This document shows positions 8,002 through 16,593 of a stretch of DNA of 64,000 nt, one piece after another. Source of the stretch: Paenibacillus agri (lineage in GTDB: Bacteria > Bacillota > Bacilli > Paenibacillales > Paenibacillaceae). Every line of letters begins with the position of its first letter. Positions within the stretch are counted from its first letter, which is position 1. The notes under the pieces are model-generated. The model had not been told where the DNA came from. It made no database searches and saw only the letters and a list, made by a program, of their open reading frames with translations. Location of the stretch: NCBI RefSeq assembly GCF_013359945.1, contig NZ_JABWCS010000203.1, positions 62,001-126,000 on the forward strand, written 5' to 3'. The position numbers and the translations under genes are program-made.

Positions 8002-8727
8002 CTACCGAGCAAGCAGGAGATTCATCTGCACGTCCATTTGGCTATGCATGGAGATGGGGTCGCTGACAGGAAATGCTCCGGATCTATGGAATAGACACGA
8101 TTATTTTGCACAGCCTTTAACTGCTTCCAAATGAAAATCTTCTCCAGCGTTCTGAAGCGCATCGTATAAATTATAAGCTCCACGGCACCAGAAGTTGCCA
8201 AACACATAAATGGAATCGGTGTGGATTTCGATAACAGACGCCGTTTCTTCCTTGGACATGAATCTTCGTAATTCAGTTCTGTGACGCTCAGCTTTCTGTT
8301 CATATTGCAAAATAAGCTTCTGCGCCATCCTCTGCTTGTTAAAAGCTTCGCCAAGCATCGCCAGTAAAGTCAATGGTTTATGGTCGTTTTGTGAGAAGAT
8401 CATCATAGATGCAACGGTCGACAGCTCTTCACATTCCTGTTCGTTTGATACCAGTATATATTCCGGATGTAGTTCAGCGATCTCTTCTAGTTGATAAGGA
8501 ATATTGTTCACTCGGTGAATATCCAGACTAAGGTTTCGCAAGTAGGGTCTGTAGTCAAATTCTTTGCGGCTGCGGTGGGGCGGATGCCAAGTGCGAGTAT
8601 GTGCCCCAGACAGGTTAATGCACAAATATTTGCTGGTTTGTTCTCATAGTTGCGGATAAATTATCCGGGCGTTAGGCCTTCCGTCTGCTTAATGCGGCGG
8701 TTGAAATAGAATTCATCCCCTCTGCTA
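8002..8727 (-). pseudogene. Decayed AraC-type regulator with siderophore-binding (FhuD/FeuA-like) domain
   Basis: Reading the minus strand gives the end of an AraC DNA-binding domain (EFYFNRRIKQTEGLTPG), then a TAA at 8661-8663 where a Gln codon would be expected, then the same frame continues FIRNYENKPANICALTC and GHILALGIRPT, the start of a periplasmic-binding fold. A frameshift near 8565 leads to EFDYRPYLRNLSLDIHRVN up to ALQNAGEDF. A second near 8128 leads to WKQLKAVQNNRVYSIDPEHF, and a third near 8060 leads to DPISMHSQMDVQMNLLLAR and a stop at 8002. The order matches Btr (YbbB)-type siderophore-responsive regulators. The N-terminal part is missing, cut off where the WYL gene ends. One nonsense change, three frameshifts and a truncation make it clearly dead. 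Confidence 0.82.
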
Positions 8728-9642
8728 TCAGCCGGAATAATTATCCATCATCTTCTTTAAATAATTTCGAAAGTCTTCAACATATGCTGTGGGCTCTACG
8801 ATGGTTAGATTGGTGCCGAAACTTGCTAAAAATTGAAATCCCGTACTGTTCTGAGGAACATAAATGGTTGCTAATAAAAATTCGGAACTATAGTTTTCAA
8901 TACTCTTTCGACCGTACCTTTCAATGAATTGATCTTTTATACTAGGCGAAATCAATGCCTTAATGGCGACTAGCTGCGGTTGATAACTTGCTGTTTGCAC
9001 TTGTTCCAACAAATCATCCCTAGGGCTAAATGTTTTTTCATCCATATTAAGCTTATCGATCCGGGATAATTTAAACGTTCTATATCCCATACGATCTAAA
9101 CAGAATCCTTTCAGATACCAACTTCTTTCGCTAAAATGAAGCTGATAGGGCTCGACAATTCTATTCGAAGTAGCGCCATCTTTATCTATATAATCAAATG
9201 AAACTAACCTTCTCATTAATATGGCTTCTTGACATGTCCTCAAGGTTTGAAGGATCTCAGACCGCCCCTCCCAATCATAAAATGACAGTTGAATTGAACT
9301 TTTCAGAGATAAGGCGCTAACCATCGCTTCTATTTTTTTAATAGTAATTTCAACTTCTTCGCTAATTAGAATTTGTTCCAATCCGCCGAGCGCAGTTAAT
9401 ATATTCTCTAAGTCGGAGCTGCTTAAAAGACGTTTATCAACCTTGTATTCATCCATAATACCGTAGCCGCCATTAACTCCATGGGTAGCATAGATCGGGA
9501 TGTTTGATAGACTCAGTGTTTCCATATCACGAAGAATCGTTCTTTTGGAAACATTAAATAATTGCGCGAATTCACTAGTCGAAACGATATTTTTTTTCAA
9601 CAAAATCATTATTATAGAAATAAGTCGCTCAACCTTGTCCAT
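8728..9642 (-). CDS. YafY-type transcriptional regulator (HTH plus WYL domain)
   Basis: A 304-residue DNA-binding protein. The N terminus MDKVERLISIIMILLKK followed by VSTSEFAQLFNVSKRTILRD is a DeoR/HTH_11 winged helix (residues 1-60). The middle and C-terminal part hold the WYL ligand-sensing domain, with YQLHFSERSWYLKGFCLDR. GAGGAGGGA precedes the ATG with a short spacer. It is divergent from the VOC gene at 9745, and a perfect dyad in the shared 102-base gap is the likely operator for both. Its 3' end abuts the truncated AraC pseudogene. Confidence 0.9.
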   Translation of the reverse strand: MDKVERLISIIMILLKKNIVSTSEFAQLFNVSKRTILRDMETLSLSNIPIYATHGVNGGYGIMDEYKVDKRLLSSSDLENILTALGGLEQILISEEVEITIKKIEAMVSALSLKSSIQLSFYDWEGRSEILQTLRTCQEAILMRRLVSFDYIDKDGATSNRIVEPYQLHFSERSWYLKGFCLDRMGYRTFKLSRIDKLNMDEKTFSPRDDLLEQVQTASYQPQLVAIKALISPSIKDQFIERYGRKSIENYSSEFLLATIYVPQNSTGFQFLASFGTNLTIVEPTAYVEDFRNYLKKMMDNYSG

Positions 9643-9678
9643 ATTCCCTCCTCTTATTTCTCTACATCATCTGAAAAC

Positions 9679-9698
9679 GGTGACATATATTTGTCACC
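9679..9698. promoter_or_regulatory. Perfect dyad in divergent gap, likely WYL-regulator operator
   Basis: GGTGACA and TGTCACC form seven-base arms around a six-base AT centre, midway between the divergent starts at 9642 and 9745. Such placement is typical for an autoregulator that also controls its neighbour. Confidence 0.65.
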
Positions 9699-9744
9699 TT
9701 TTGTAGATTATACTACATTTATCACAAGAAGGAGGGATTACTTT

Positions 9745-10209
9745 ATGTCAGCTATCGCATATTTGAATTTTGATGGAATCACAGAAGAAGTGATTGAATT
9801 TTACGCGGAGGCTTTAAGTGCAATTGAAGTAAAGAAAGTGAAATTTGGGGATATTCCGCAAGATCAAAACTACCCAATGCCGGAAAATGAGTTAAATATG
9901 ATCATGGAGTCTTCCATCGAATTCGCAGGCGGGAAGCTTATGATGTCGGACATTCTGCCTTCCATGAAGGCGGTAACAGGTGAGCTGGTGCAAGGGAATA
10001 ATATTCTGATTAGTCTGGTCATTGACGATAAGCAAAAACTGGAGCAATACTTTAATGCTTTGTCCCTTGGCGGCCATGTCACCATGCCGTTATCCAATTA
10101 TCCTTGGTCTTCGTGTTTTGGAACGCTAGTTGATAAGTTCGGGGTCAACTGGAAATTTAATAGTGACGCGGATCAGTTTCTTGATAACGTAATATCGAGC
10201 AAACAGTAA
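9745..10209 (+). CDS. VOC/PhnB-like glyoxalase-superfamily protein
   Basis: A 154-residue protein of the PhnB (3-demethylubiquinone-methyltransferase-like) branch of the vicinal-oxygen-chelate fold. It opens with AIAYLNFDGITEEVIEFYAE and closes with SSCFGTLVDKFGVNWKFN, the standard first and last strands of this family. AAGGAGGG precedes ATG 9745; in-frame starts further upstream lie inside the operator gap. The exact ligand is unknown, and members are often small-molecule or drug binding. It is divergent from, and probably controlled by, the WYL regulator. Confidence 0.85.
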   Translation: MSAIAYLNFDGITEEVIEFYAEALSAIEVKKVKFGDIPQDQNYPMPENELNMIMESSIEFAGGKLMMSDILPSMKAVTGELVQGNNILISLVIDDKQKLEQYFNALSLGGHVTMPLSNYPWSSCFGTLVDKFGVNWKFNSDADQFLDNVISSKQ

Positions 10210-10223
10210 CTCATTTTTGAAAA

Positions 10224-10253
10224 ATGGTCTTCCAGCTGAAGGCTATTTTTTTT
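10224..10253 (+). terminator. Terminator of VOC gene
   Basis: Nine-base arms ATGGTCTTC and GAAGGCTAT pair with two G-U pairs, loop CAGCT, followed by eight T, 15 bases after the stop. Confidence 0.7.
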
Positions 10254-10305
10254 ATATAATATTATGGAAATATGAATCAATGAAGAAAGGATAAAGTATC
10301 TTTCT

Positions 10306-10893
10306 ATGGAAATGGATCATTTGACTCCCGTAAAATCGAGAGAAGAGCTGAGGTTCTGGCTACAGGAGAATAGTAGGACTGAAAAATCCTGTTGGGTCTT
10401 GGTCAGTATGACGCCCAAATCGGATACACTCTTATATTTGGACGCGGTCGAGGAAGCTTTGTGCTTTGGATGGATTGATGGAGTCAAGAAGAAAATATCT
10501 GAAACGGAGCTGGCTCAGAGATTGTCACCCCGAAGCAAAAAAAGCTCATGGACTGAATTGAATAAAGAACGTGTCCGCCGCCTCGAAAGGCTGGGACTCA
10601 TGACAGACGAAGGAAGAAAGGTTCTTCCTGATATGGATTACGATTCTTTCAAAATAGATGAAGATATAGAGCAAAGATTAAAAGAGGAAAAGCAAGTATA
10701 CGATCATTTCATGGCCTTTCCAGAGCTTTATAAAAGAGTCCGGATCGACACGATACAAAGCAATAAGAAACAGCCAGAATTGTTTCAGAGCAGATTAGAC
10801 AAATTCATAACAAATACTAGAGAAAACAAAATGTACGGTCAATGGAATGATCATGGACGTCTGCTAGATTACATCGTGGAGGAAGAGGAATAA
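10306..10893 (+). CDS. YdeI/OmpD-associated family protein
   Basis: A 195-residue cytosolic protein with the YdeI signature EALCFGWIDGVKKK followed by RLSPRSKKSSWTELN. The C-terminal half is charged and helical (FITNTRENKMYGQWND). The family is widespread and linked in annotation to bacteriocin or peptide tolerance, but the biochemical role is not settled. It stands alone between two terminators. The weak GAAAGG ribosome site is consistent with low expression. Confidence 0.85.
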   Translation: MEMDHLTPVKSREELRFWLQENSRTEKSCWVLVSMTPKSDTLLYLDAVEEALCFGWIDGVKKKISETELAQRLSPRSKKSSWTELNKERVRRLERLGLMTDEGRKVLPDMDYDSFKIDEDIEQRLKEEKQVYDHFMAFPELYKRVRIDTIQSNKKQPELFQSRLDKFITNTRENKMYGQWNDHGRLLDYIVEEEE

Positions 10894-11005
10894 AATAGCT
10901 GCAGCATTTGCACGCAGACAGGGCTGCCCGGATAGGGTGGTCCTGTTTGTGTTCTTTATGAGTGTACTTTTAAAGGATAAGTTCTTCTGTTCAATACGTA
11001 AAAAC

Positions 11006-11054
11006 CTCCTTATACAAAGAAGAGATCTAGTTATCTTCGTATAAGGAGATTTTT
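11006..11054. terminator. Bidirectional terminator between convergent genes
   Basis: CTCCTTATAC followed by AAGAAG pairs with CTTCGTATAAGGAG; a T-run follows on the plus strand and the reverse side has TTTT in the other direction. It lies between the plus-strand YdeI-like gene and the minus-strand DeoR gene. Confidence 0.7.
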
Positions 11055-11124
11055 GGTATGCTCAATTACATGTTAATACAATCATGTACAATTTGTCGGG
11101 GAGTACATCGGAGGGTAGCTATTC

Positions 11125-11874
11125 CTATTCCGTCACAATGATACCTTGATTAGCGTACAACCCCGTAATTTCGGGATGCACATGCTCTGTAACGAGATAA
11201 GTCAGCTGGTTGGACGGACATACAATATGATTCGAAATCGTATTCAGCTTATTAGAGGTTACCATTCCCAGCACCTCGGTGGAAATAGATATCATTTTTC
11301 GTTTGACCAACGCTTCGGTCAGACTTGGAACACTAATGCCGATATACGGATCAATGTTGTAGACGCCCATAATGTATAGATCGCTGCGCATTGTGTTGAG
11401 TGTTTCTACGGTATCAATACCTAAATTGACCATGGACTCCTTGAACAAGGTGCCGCCTATCATAATCACCTCTACTGAATTATGGTTGGACAAGGCCATC
11501 GCGATAGGCGGGCTATTGGTAATAATAGTAGCTTTTAATGTTAATGGAAGCTGCTTCACCAGATACAGGTTGGTCGTTCCTCCATCAATAAGAATGACCA
11601 TGTTGTCTTTGATATAATCCAGCGCTTTGAGTGCCAGCTTCGTCTTCAAGTCACTGGAAACATTTTGCCTCGTGGAAAAATCCTCAACAGGCGGGCCTAT
11701 GCGGAGTGCACCGCTATGAACTCGTTTGACAAGCCCTTGTATGTCAAGATCCTTCAAATCTCTGCGGATGGTGTCCTCAGATACGTTTAAGCGTTTACTT
11801 AAATCGCTGGCGATGACCTTGTGCTCAGTGTTTAAAATTTGCACGATTTTTTGCTGACGTTCTTCTTTTAACAT
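11125..11874 (-). CDS. DeoR-family regulator of the adjacent polyol PTS operon
   Basis: A 249-residue repressor of sugar-phosphate metabolism. Residues 1-60 form the DeoR winged helix (VIASDLSKRLNVSEDTIRRD then LVKRVHSGAL). The rest is the DeoRC sugar-phosphate sensor with DGGTTNLYLVKQLP and IMIGG. It is transcribed away from the PTS operon across a 283-base gap holding three ATAAACGC-type elements. By family rule it should be released by a phosphorylated intermediate of the operon's own pathway; the ligand cannot be read from sequence. Confidence 0.92.
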   Translation of the reverse strand: MLKEERQQKIVQILNTEHKVIASDLSKRLNVSEDTIRRDLKDLDIQGLVKRVHSGALRIGPPVEDFSTRQNVSSDLKTKLALKALDYIKDNMVILIDGGTTNLYLVKQLPLTLKATIITNSPPIAMALSNHNSVEVIMIGGTLFKESMVNLGIDTVETLNTMRSDLYIMGVYNIDPYIGISVPSLTEALVKRKMISISTEVLGMVTSNKLNTISNHIVCPSNQLTYLVTEHVHPEITGLYANQGIIVTE

Positions 11875-12039
11875 GTATTCCGTACCCTTCTTTTCTTTTT
11901 AGTGTAGCACAATTTTCAAAAAAACTGCAATAAATAGGTCCTTGTTTTGCATGTTTATCATTATTATGCCTGGTTCATTCCCCTGAATTGACGTTTTTGT
12001 TGCGGTTTATATGCATGATGCGATAAAAAGACTAGCTTA

Positions 12040-12144
12040 TTTATGCGTGTTTATAATTGTTATTTTATTTAATTCGAAAATAAACGCTTTACTGCGCATA
12101 TTTTTTGTTTTATACTCGTACAAAGAAGCATATAAACGCATAAA
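12040..12144. promoter_or_regulatory. Three related ATAAACGC elements, probable DeoR operators
   Basis: TATAAACGCATAAA at 12131-12144 and AAATAAACGCTTTA at 12078-12091 share ATAAACGC in the same direction. TTTATGCGTGTTTATA at 12040-12055 is the same element on the other strand with two extra bases. One overlaps the -35 of the operon promoter and one lies just after the expected transcription start, as for a repressor that blocks both polymerase binding and escape. Confidence 0.6.
12088..12116 (+). promoter_or_regulatory. Sigma-A-like promoter of the polyol PTS operon
   Basis: TTTACT at 12088-12093 and TATACT at 12111-12116 are separated by 17 bases. The start point would be near 12123, about 35 bases before the first gene. 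Confidence 0.55.
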
Positions 12145-12157
12145 AGGAGACATAAAC

Positions 12158-12862
12158 ATGAGCAAAAGAGCAATCACAATTGCACCATCTATCATGTGTG
12201 CGGATCTTTGCAATCTGGAAAGTGGAATTAAAGAAATCGAGAAGGTCGGACTGGATACTTTGCATGTTGATGTTATTGATGGAAGCTTCAGCCCAAGCAT
12301 GCCGCTGGGAATCGATACAATCAAGCAGCTCCGCAAAATTACAAATATGAATTTTGATGTTCATATTATGTCGAATAATAACGAATTTTTTATCCAAGAG
12401 ATGATCAATATCGGGGTACAACAAATTACTTTTCATGTTGAAAGCGGTATACATGTTGATCGTTGTCTTCAACTTATTAAAAAAAGTGGCATTAAAGCAG
12501 GGGTAGCCTTAAATCCTTCTACGCCGTTGTCTGTGCTGGATCATATCCTGCCGGAATGTGATGTAGTGCTGCTGATGCTTATTAATCCGGGCTTTGCAAC
12601 AGACAAGAATGAGAAGCAAGTGCCTTATGCTGTGAAGAAGGTAGAGGATCTGGACCAACTGATTAAAGCGCAGCAGCTGAACACAAAAATTGAAGTAGAT
12701 GGTCGGGTATCCCTGGATACGATTCCTGCACTTGTAACGGCAGGAGCGGATATTTTGGTCGCAGGCTCAACTAGCTTGTTTATCCCGCACCGTAGCTTGA
12801 CTGACAATAAAGTATTGGTAGAGGAAGCGATTCAACAAGGGCTTCTAGCGGGGGTGAAGTAA
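12158..12862 (+). CDS. rpe: Ribulose-phosphate/allulose-6-phosphate 3-epimerase family
   Basis: A TIM-barrel metal-dependent 3-epimerase, 234 residues, the normal length. ATG 12158 follows AAAAGGAGA; the upstream in-frame ATG at 12011 lies in the promoter region. Visible motifs are IAPSIMCADLCNLE, LHVDVIDGSF (metal His and Asp), FDVHIM (metal His), LINPGF and EVDGRVS (catalytic Asp). The NPGF loop ends in ATDKN instead of the common GGQ, a sign of a specialised paralogue such as an allulose-6-phosphate epimerase. First gene of the operon; the next start codon follows its stop directly. Confidence 0.9.
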   Translation: MSKRAITIAPSIMCADLCNLESGIKEIEKVGLDTLHVDVIDGSFSPSMPLGIDTIKQLRKITNMNFDVHIMSNNNEFFIQEMINIGVQQITFHVESGIHVDRCLQLIKKSGIKAGVALNPSTPLSVLDHILPECDVVLLMLINPGFATDKNEKQVPYAVKKVEDLDQLIKAQQLNTKIEVDGRVSLDTIPALVTAGADILVAGSTSLFIPHRSLTDNKVLVEEAIQQGLLAGVK

Positions 12863-13423
12863 ATGAGTCCATTTAATGAGGTGTCCAAGGCCATTGCTAA
12901 CGAGCTTTCCGAGACATTGATCAGTATCGAGCCTCAGCAGGTTGAGCAGTTGGCAGACGCGATCAAAAAGGCGGATAAAGTTTTCTTTGTAGGTGTTGGC
13001 AGAGTACTATTGTCCCTAAAGTCGATTGCCAAGCGATTAGCGCATCTCGGTGTGAACACCTTCGTAGTTGGTCAAATTACGGAGCCGGCGATTACGGAAA
13101 ATGATTTGCTCATTGTGGGATCTGGCAGTGGAGAGACGGCCTTCCCGCTTATCATTGCAAAGAAGGCGAAGCAATTCAAAGCAACCGTTGCACATATCGG
13201 AGCTAACCCGCAGAGCTCCATGAGAGAGTATGCTGATATATTTGTACGAATTCCCGTTAGCACAAAGCTGAATTTGCCAGGTGAAATCCCGTCGATTCAA
13301 CCGATGACCAGCCTGTTTGAGCAGAGTCTGTTGTTACTTGGCGACACGATCTCATTAATGATTGTCAAAGAAAACAATGTCGATATGCACGCTCTGTGGC
13401 AGTACCATGCCAACCTGGAATAA
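12863..13423 (+). CDS. hxlB: 6-phospho-3-hexuloisomerase-like SIS protein
   Basis: A 186-residue single SIS domain protein of the HxlB/Phi type, which interconverts D-arabino-3-hexulose 6-phosphate and fructose 6-phosphate. FFVGVGRVLLSLKSIAKRLA and LGVNTFVVGQITEPAIT, followed by DLLIVGSGSGET, match the phosphate-binding SIS loops. The partner hexulose-phosphate synthase (HxlA) of the formaldehyde-fixing pathway is not in the operon, so a formaldehyde role is unlikely here. The ATG directly follows the TAA of the epimerase gene. A related isomerisation of another ketose phosphate is possible. Confidence 0.88.
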   Translation: MSPFNEVSKAIANELSETLISIEPQQVEQLADAIKKADKVFFVGVGRVLLSLKSIAKRLAHLGVNTFVVGQITEPAITENDLLIVGSGSGETAFPLIIAKKAKQFKATVAHIGANPQSSMREYADIFVRIPVSTKLNLPGEIPSIQPMTSLFEQSLLLLGDTISLMIVKENNVDMHALWQYHANLE

Positions 13424-13443
13424 GAGGTAGAAGGGGGCTTATG

Positions 13444-14601
13444 ATGAAGGCGGTTCATTTTGGTGCCGGTAATATCGGCCGAGGTTTCATAGGGAATGTG
13501 CTTAGCAAAGCCGGGTTTGAGGTATGCTTTGTTGATGTTAATCCAGAGATGATCGACATCATTAACAAAACAAATAGCTATAAGGTTGAACTTCTCGATG
13601 CGGATCATACGATTGAAGTGATCTCGCCGGTGTCAGCGCTTAACAGCATAACACAAGAGGAAGAGGTCATTGCGAATATCGGAGCAGCCGACCTAATTAC
13701 GCTTTCTGTAGGTGTTCCGAATCTGTCTAAGGTTGCCAATATTCTGTTCAAGGCTCTGCTCTCCAGAGCAGAACTTCGCAAGGGCCCAATAGATATCATT
13801 GCTAACGAAAATGCAATCAACGCTTCGACGACCTTGCGTAAGGAAATTGAAAGACTTGCCTCTGCAGAAGAAATGGCAACGATCCTTTCGTTTGCAGGCT
13901 TTCCTAATGCGGCGGTCGACCGGCTTGCATTATCCCGAAGAACTAATGAGGGGGAGTTGGTTCAGGTTGAGCCATTTTTTGAATGGATCATTAATCGTTC
14001 GGAGATGCTGAATCATTCTTTGCCTTTATTGGATAAAGTCATTTATGTAGATGATTTGACGCCCTATATTGAGAGAAAGCTATTTATCGTAAATATGGGT
14101 CATGCCGCAGCAGCCTACCTTGGTTACCTGTATAACGAGCCGACTATCCAGCGTGCGCTTGCTCATCCGGACATCGAAACTACGGTTCAGGGGGCGATGT
14201 ATGAGGTGGCCCGTTATTTTGAAGCAGCCTATGGCAAGTCTGCCGAAGAATTACAAAGTTTTATCGAAACAACATGTAAACGCTTCAGAAACGAACAGGT
14301 GAGCGATGATATTTTTCGGGTTGGCAGGTCCCCGATTCGGAAGCTTGGTCAGGATGAGCGGCTTGTAAAACCAGCGATTGAGTTGTATAAGCGGGGTCTT
14401 CCTTACAGCCAGCTTGCCAAAGTGATTGCCGCCGGTTATTTATTCCGTAGTACGAAGGATGAAGAGGCGGTAGAGCTGCAAGACTATATATCAGAACAAG
14501 GTTTGATAAGCGCTCTGGCAGCTTTTTCACACATTACCGAGCCGGAAGTACAGGAAGTAATTAGACAGCATGTATCTGCATTGACAGCTGTATCCAAATG
14601 A
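13444..14601 (+). CDS. mtlD: Mannitol-1-phosphate 5-dehydrogenase family polyol-phosphate dehydrogenase
   Basis: NAD-dependent oxidation of a polyol phosphate to a ketose phosphate. The start MKAVHFGAGNIGRGFIG is the canonical Rossmann opening of MtlD; ATG 13444 is six bases after AGGGGG, and ATG 13441 would be only three. The 385 residues match the family. The C-terminal domain has the conserved KLFIVNMGHAAAAYLGYL, where Lys and the following Asn/His region form the catalytic site. The substrate may not be mannitol 1-phosphate: with Rpe and transketolase alongside, a pentitol phosphate or rare hexitol phosphate is equally likely. Confidence 0.92.
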   Translation: MKAVHFGAGNIGRGFIGNVLSKAGFEVCFVDVNPEMIDIINKTNSYKVELLDADHTIEVISPVSALNSITQEEEVIANIGAADLITLSVGVPNLSKVANILFKALLSRAELRKGPIDIIANENAINASTTLRKEIERLASAEEMATILSFAGFPNAAVDRLALSRRTNEGELVQVEPFFEWIINRSEMLNHSLPLLDKVIYVDDLTPYIERKLFIVNMGHAAAAYLGYLYNEPTIQRALAHPDIETTVQGAMYEVARYFEAAYGKSAEELQSFIETTCKRFRNEQVSDDIFRVGRSPIRKLGQDERLVKPAIELYKRGLPYSQLAKVIAAGYLFRSTKDEEAVELQDYISEQGLISALAAFSHITEPEVQEVIRQHVSALTAVSK

Positions 14602-14621
14602 ATGAAGAGGGGCTAAACATC

Positions 14622-15059
14622 ATGTTAAGTCATTTTTTGAAAAATAATACTAAATTCCTTCAATCGGTTCCTAGCTGGGAGGAATCCATTCAAATAGCGG
14701 CTCAGCCATTACTGGATCAAGGAGCCATTACAACTGCTTATGTCCAGGCCATGATAGATAATGTGCATAAGAATGGTCCGTACATCGTGATCGTACCGGG
14801 TATTGCTATGCCACATGCTAAGAATACAGGCAATATTAATGCCACAGGAATGTCCTTTTTGAAACTGGAAACACCAGTGTTATTCCCGGAAGGTAAGGAA
14901 GTAAGCTTGTTGTTTGTGCTTGCAGCTGAGGATAGTACAGGACATTTGGAGCTTATCACAGATCTCTCCTCTATGCTGATAGACGAGGATGTAATGGTGA
15001 AGCTGCTCCAAGTAAGCAGTGAGACGGAATTAATATCCCTCATCGAAGAAGTGGAATAA
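14622..15059 (+). CDS. PTS EIIA component (PTS_EIIA_2, ascorbate/UlaC-like active site)
   Basis: Phosphocarrier passing phosphate from HPr to EIIB. ATG 14622 is nine bases after AGGGG; ATGs at 14598 and 14602 overlap the dehydrogenase stop and are less well placed. The 145-residue protein has the active-site His65 in GPYIVIVPGIAMPHA, a form closer to UlaC/SgaA ascorbate-type EIIA than to the GIAIPHG of mannitol EIIA. It ends with LLQVSSETELISLIEEVE. A small hairpin (15058-15076) separates it from the EIICB gene. An ascorbate-like EIIA paired with a mannitol-like EIICB is unusual. Confidence 0.88.
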   Translation: MLSHFLKNNTKFLQSVPSWEESIQIAAQPLLDQGAITTAYVQAMIDNVHKNGPYIVIVPGIAMPHAKNTGNINATGMSFLKLETPVLFPEGKEVSLLFVLAAEDSTGHLELITDLSSMLIDEDVMVKLLQVSSETELISLIEEVE

Positions 15060-15112
15060 CACCTGCAAATGGTGTTGAGCAGCAGAAAATTTGAACTAAG
15101 GGGACGATTCCA

Positions 15113-16552
15113 ATGTCCAGTGTTGCAAAGCAGAAATCATCAATACGTGCACGGATTCAAGTTGTAGGCGGTTTTTTGACCAACATGGTTATGCCTAATA
15201 TTGGTGCGTTTATTGCTTGGGGGATTTTGACCGCGCTATTTATTCCCACGGGCTGGTTCCCAAATGAGAAATTGGCGGAAATCGTCGGTCCGGCCATCAC
15301 GTATTTACTGCCTTTATTGCTTGCATCTACCGGCGGAAGAATGGTAGCAGGCAATCGGGGTGCGGTAATGGGTGCAATCGGGGCAATTGGTCTTATTGTC
15401 GGATCCGATATACCCATGTTTTTAGGGGCTATGATTATTGGTCCTCTGGGCGGATGGGTCATTAAGAAATTCGATAAAAGCCTGGAGAACAGAATGCCAG
15501 CGGGCTTTGAAATGATCATTAACAATTTCTCTATCGGAATATTGGGCTTTATATTAATGGTGTTCTCTTACTATGTAATTGGTCCGGTGATCGAGGGTGC
15601 AAATGCCTTTGTCACAACATCGATTAAAGCCATGGTTGCAGGCGGCTACTTGCCGTTGCTGTCTCTCATTAATGAACCGGCCAAAGTATTATTCCTGAAT
15701 AATGTTATCGATCAAGGCATTTATTATCCACTTGGCATGCAGGATACGTTAAGCTCAGGCAAATCGATTTTCTTTACAGTGGCCTCCAACCCGGGACCAG
15801 GTCTTGGCCTTCTGCTTGCATTTTCATTTTTTGGGAAAAAGGCAGCGAAGAAAACAGCACCGGGCGCTATTATTATTCACTTCTTCGGCGGGATTCATGA
15901 ATTGTACTTCCCTTATGTATTAATGAAACCGCTGACGATTATTGCAATGATTGCAGGCGGCATGACAGGTATTACAGTCTTTAATCTATTTCATGCCGGT
16001 CTGGTAGCGGGACCAAGTCCAGGTTCTTTTATTTCATATTTGGCGTTAACGCCAAAAGGAAGCTTCCTCGGCATGCTTCTGGGCGTGCTTGCTGCGACAA
16101 TTGTTTCTTTTGTGATCACCTCTATTATTTTGAAGCTGGACAATAAGTCTGATGATGAGGAAAACTTCAGCAGCTCTCTGGAAAAATCCAAAGCCATGAA
16201 AGCTGAAGGTAAGGAACTGCTTAATGAGATTATAACGGATGCACCTGCTGCAACAGAAATTAACAAGATCTCTTTTGCATGTGATGCCGGAGCAGGAAGC
16301 AGTGCCTTAGGGGCTACCACCTTTAGAAAGAGACTGCAAAAGAAAAATATTAGCGGTATTGAGGTCAAGCATTTCAGAATCGAAGACGTACCGGATGATT
16401 CCGATATTATTGTTGTTCATAAGGACTTGTATGAAAGAGCGTTGCTCAGACATAAGGGCAAGAATATTGTGACGATTAGCAATTATATTGATGATCCAAG
16501 TTTAAGAGAACTGCTTGAGACGGTTGAGAAGAATAAAGGAACTGAAGCGTAG
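15113..16552 (+). CDS. mtlA: Mannitol-type PTS EIICB permease
   Basis: Membrane transporter that phosphorylates its polyol during uptake, 479 residues. The IIC domain (about 15-345) begins VQVVGGFL-like as [20 protein letters not shown] and contains the substrate loop [15 protein letters not shown]. After a charged linker ([17 protein letters not shown]), the IIB domain starts at about residue 384. Its phosphocysteine is Cys390 in [15 protein letters not shown]. There is no fused EIIA, which is supplied by the preceding gene. AAGGGGA precedes the ATG. Mannitol is the default reading; the neighbouring enzymes allow another polyol. Confidence 0.92.
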   Translation: MSSVAKQKSSIRARIQVVGGFLTNMVMPNIGAFIAWGILTALFIPTGWFPNEKLAEIVGPAITYLLPLLLASTGGRMVAGNRGAVMGAIGAIGLIVGSDIPMFLGAMIIGPLGGWVIKKFDKSLENRMPAGFEMIINNFSIGILGFILMVFSYYVIGPVIEGANAFVTTSIKAMVAGGYLPLLSLINEPAKVLFLNNVIDQGIYYPLGMQDTLSSGKSIFFTVASNPGPGLGLLLAFSFFGKKAAKKTAPGAIIIHFFGGIHELYFPYVLMKPLTIIAMIAGGMTGITVFNLFHAGLVAGPSPGSFISYLALTPKGSFLGMLLGVLAATIVSFVITSIILKLDNKSDDEENFSSSLEKSKAMKAEGKELLNEIITDAPAATEINKISFACDAGAGSSALGATTFRKRLQKKNISGIEVKHFRIEDVPDDSDIIVVHKDLYERALLRHKGKNIVTISNYIDDPSLRELLETVEKNKGTEA

Positions 16553-16593
16553 GCTGCTTGTTATATATTTTGAGAAGAGGACGGGCGAAATCC

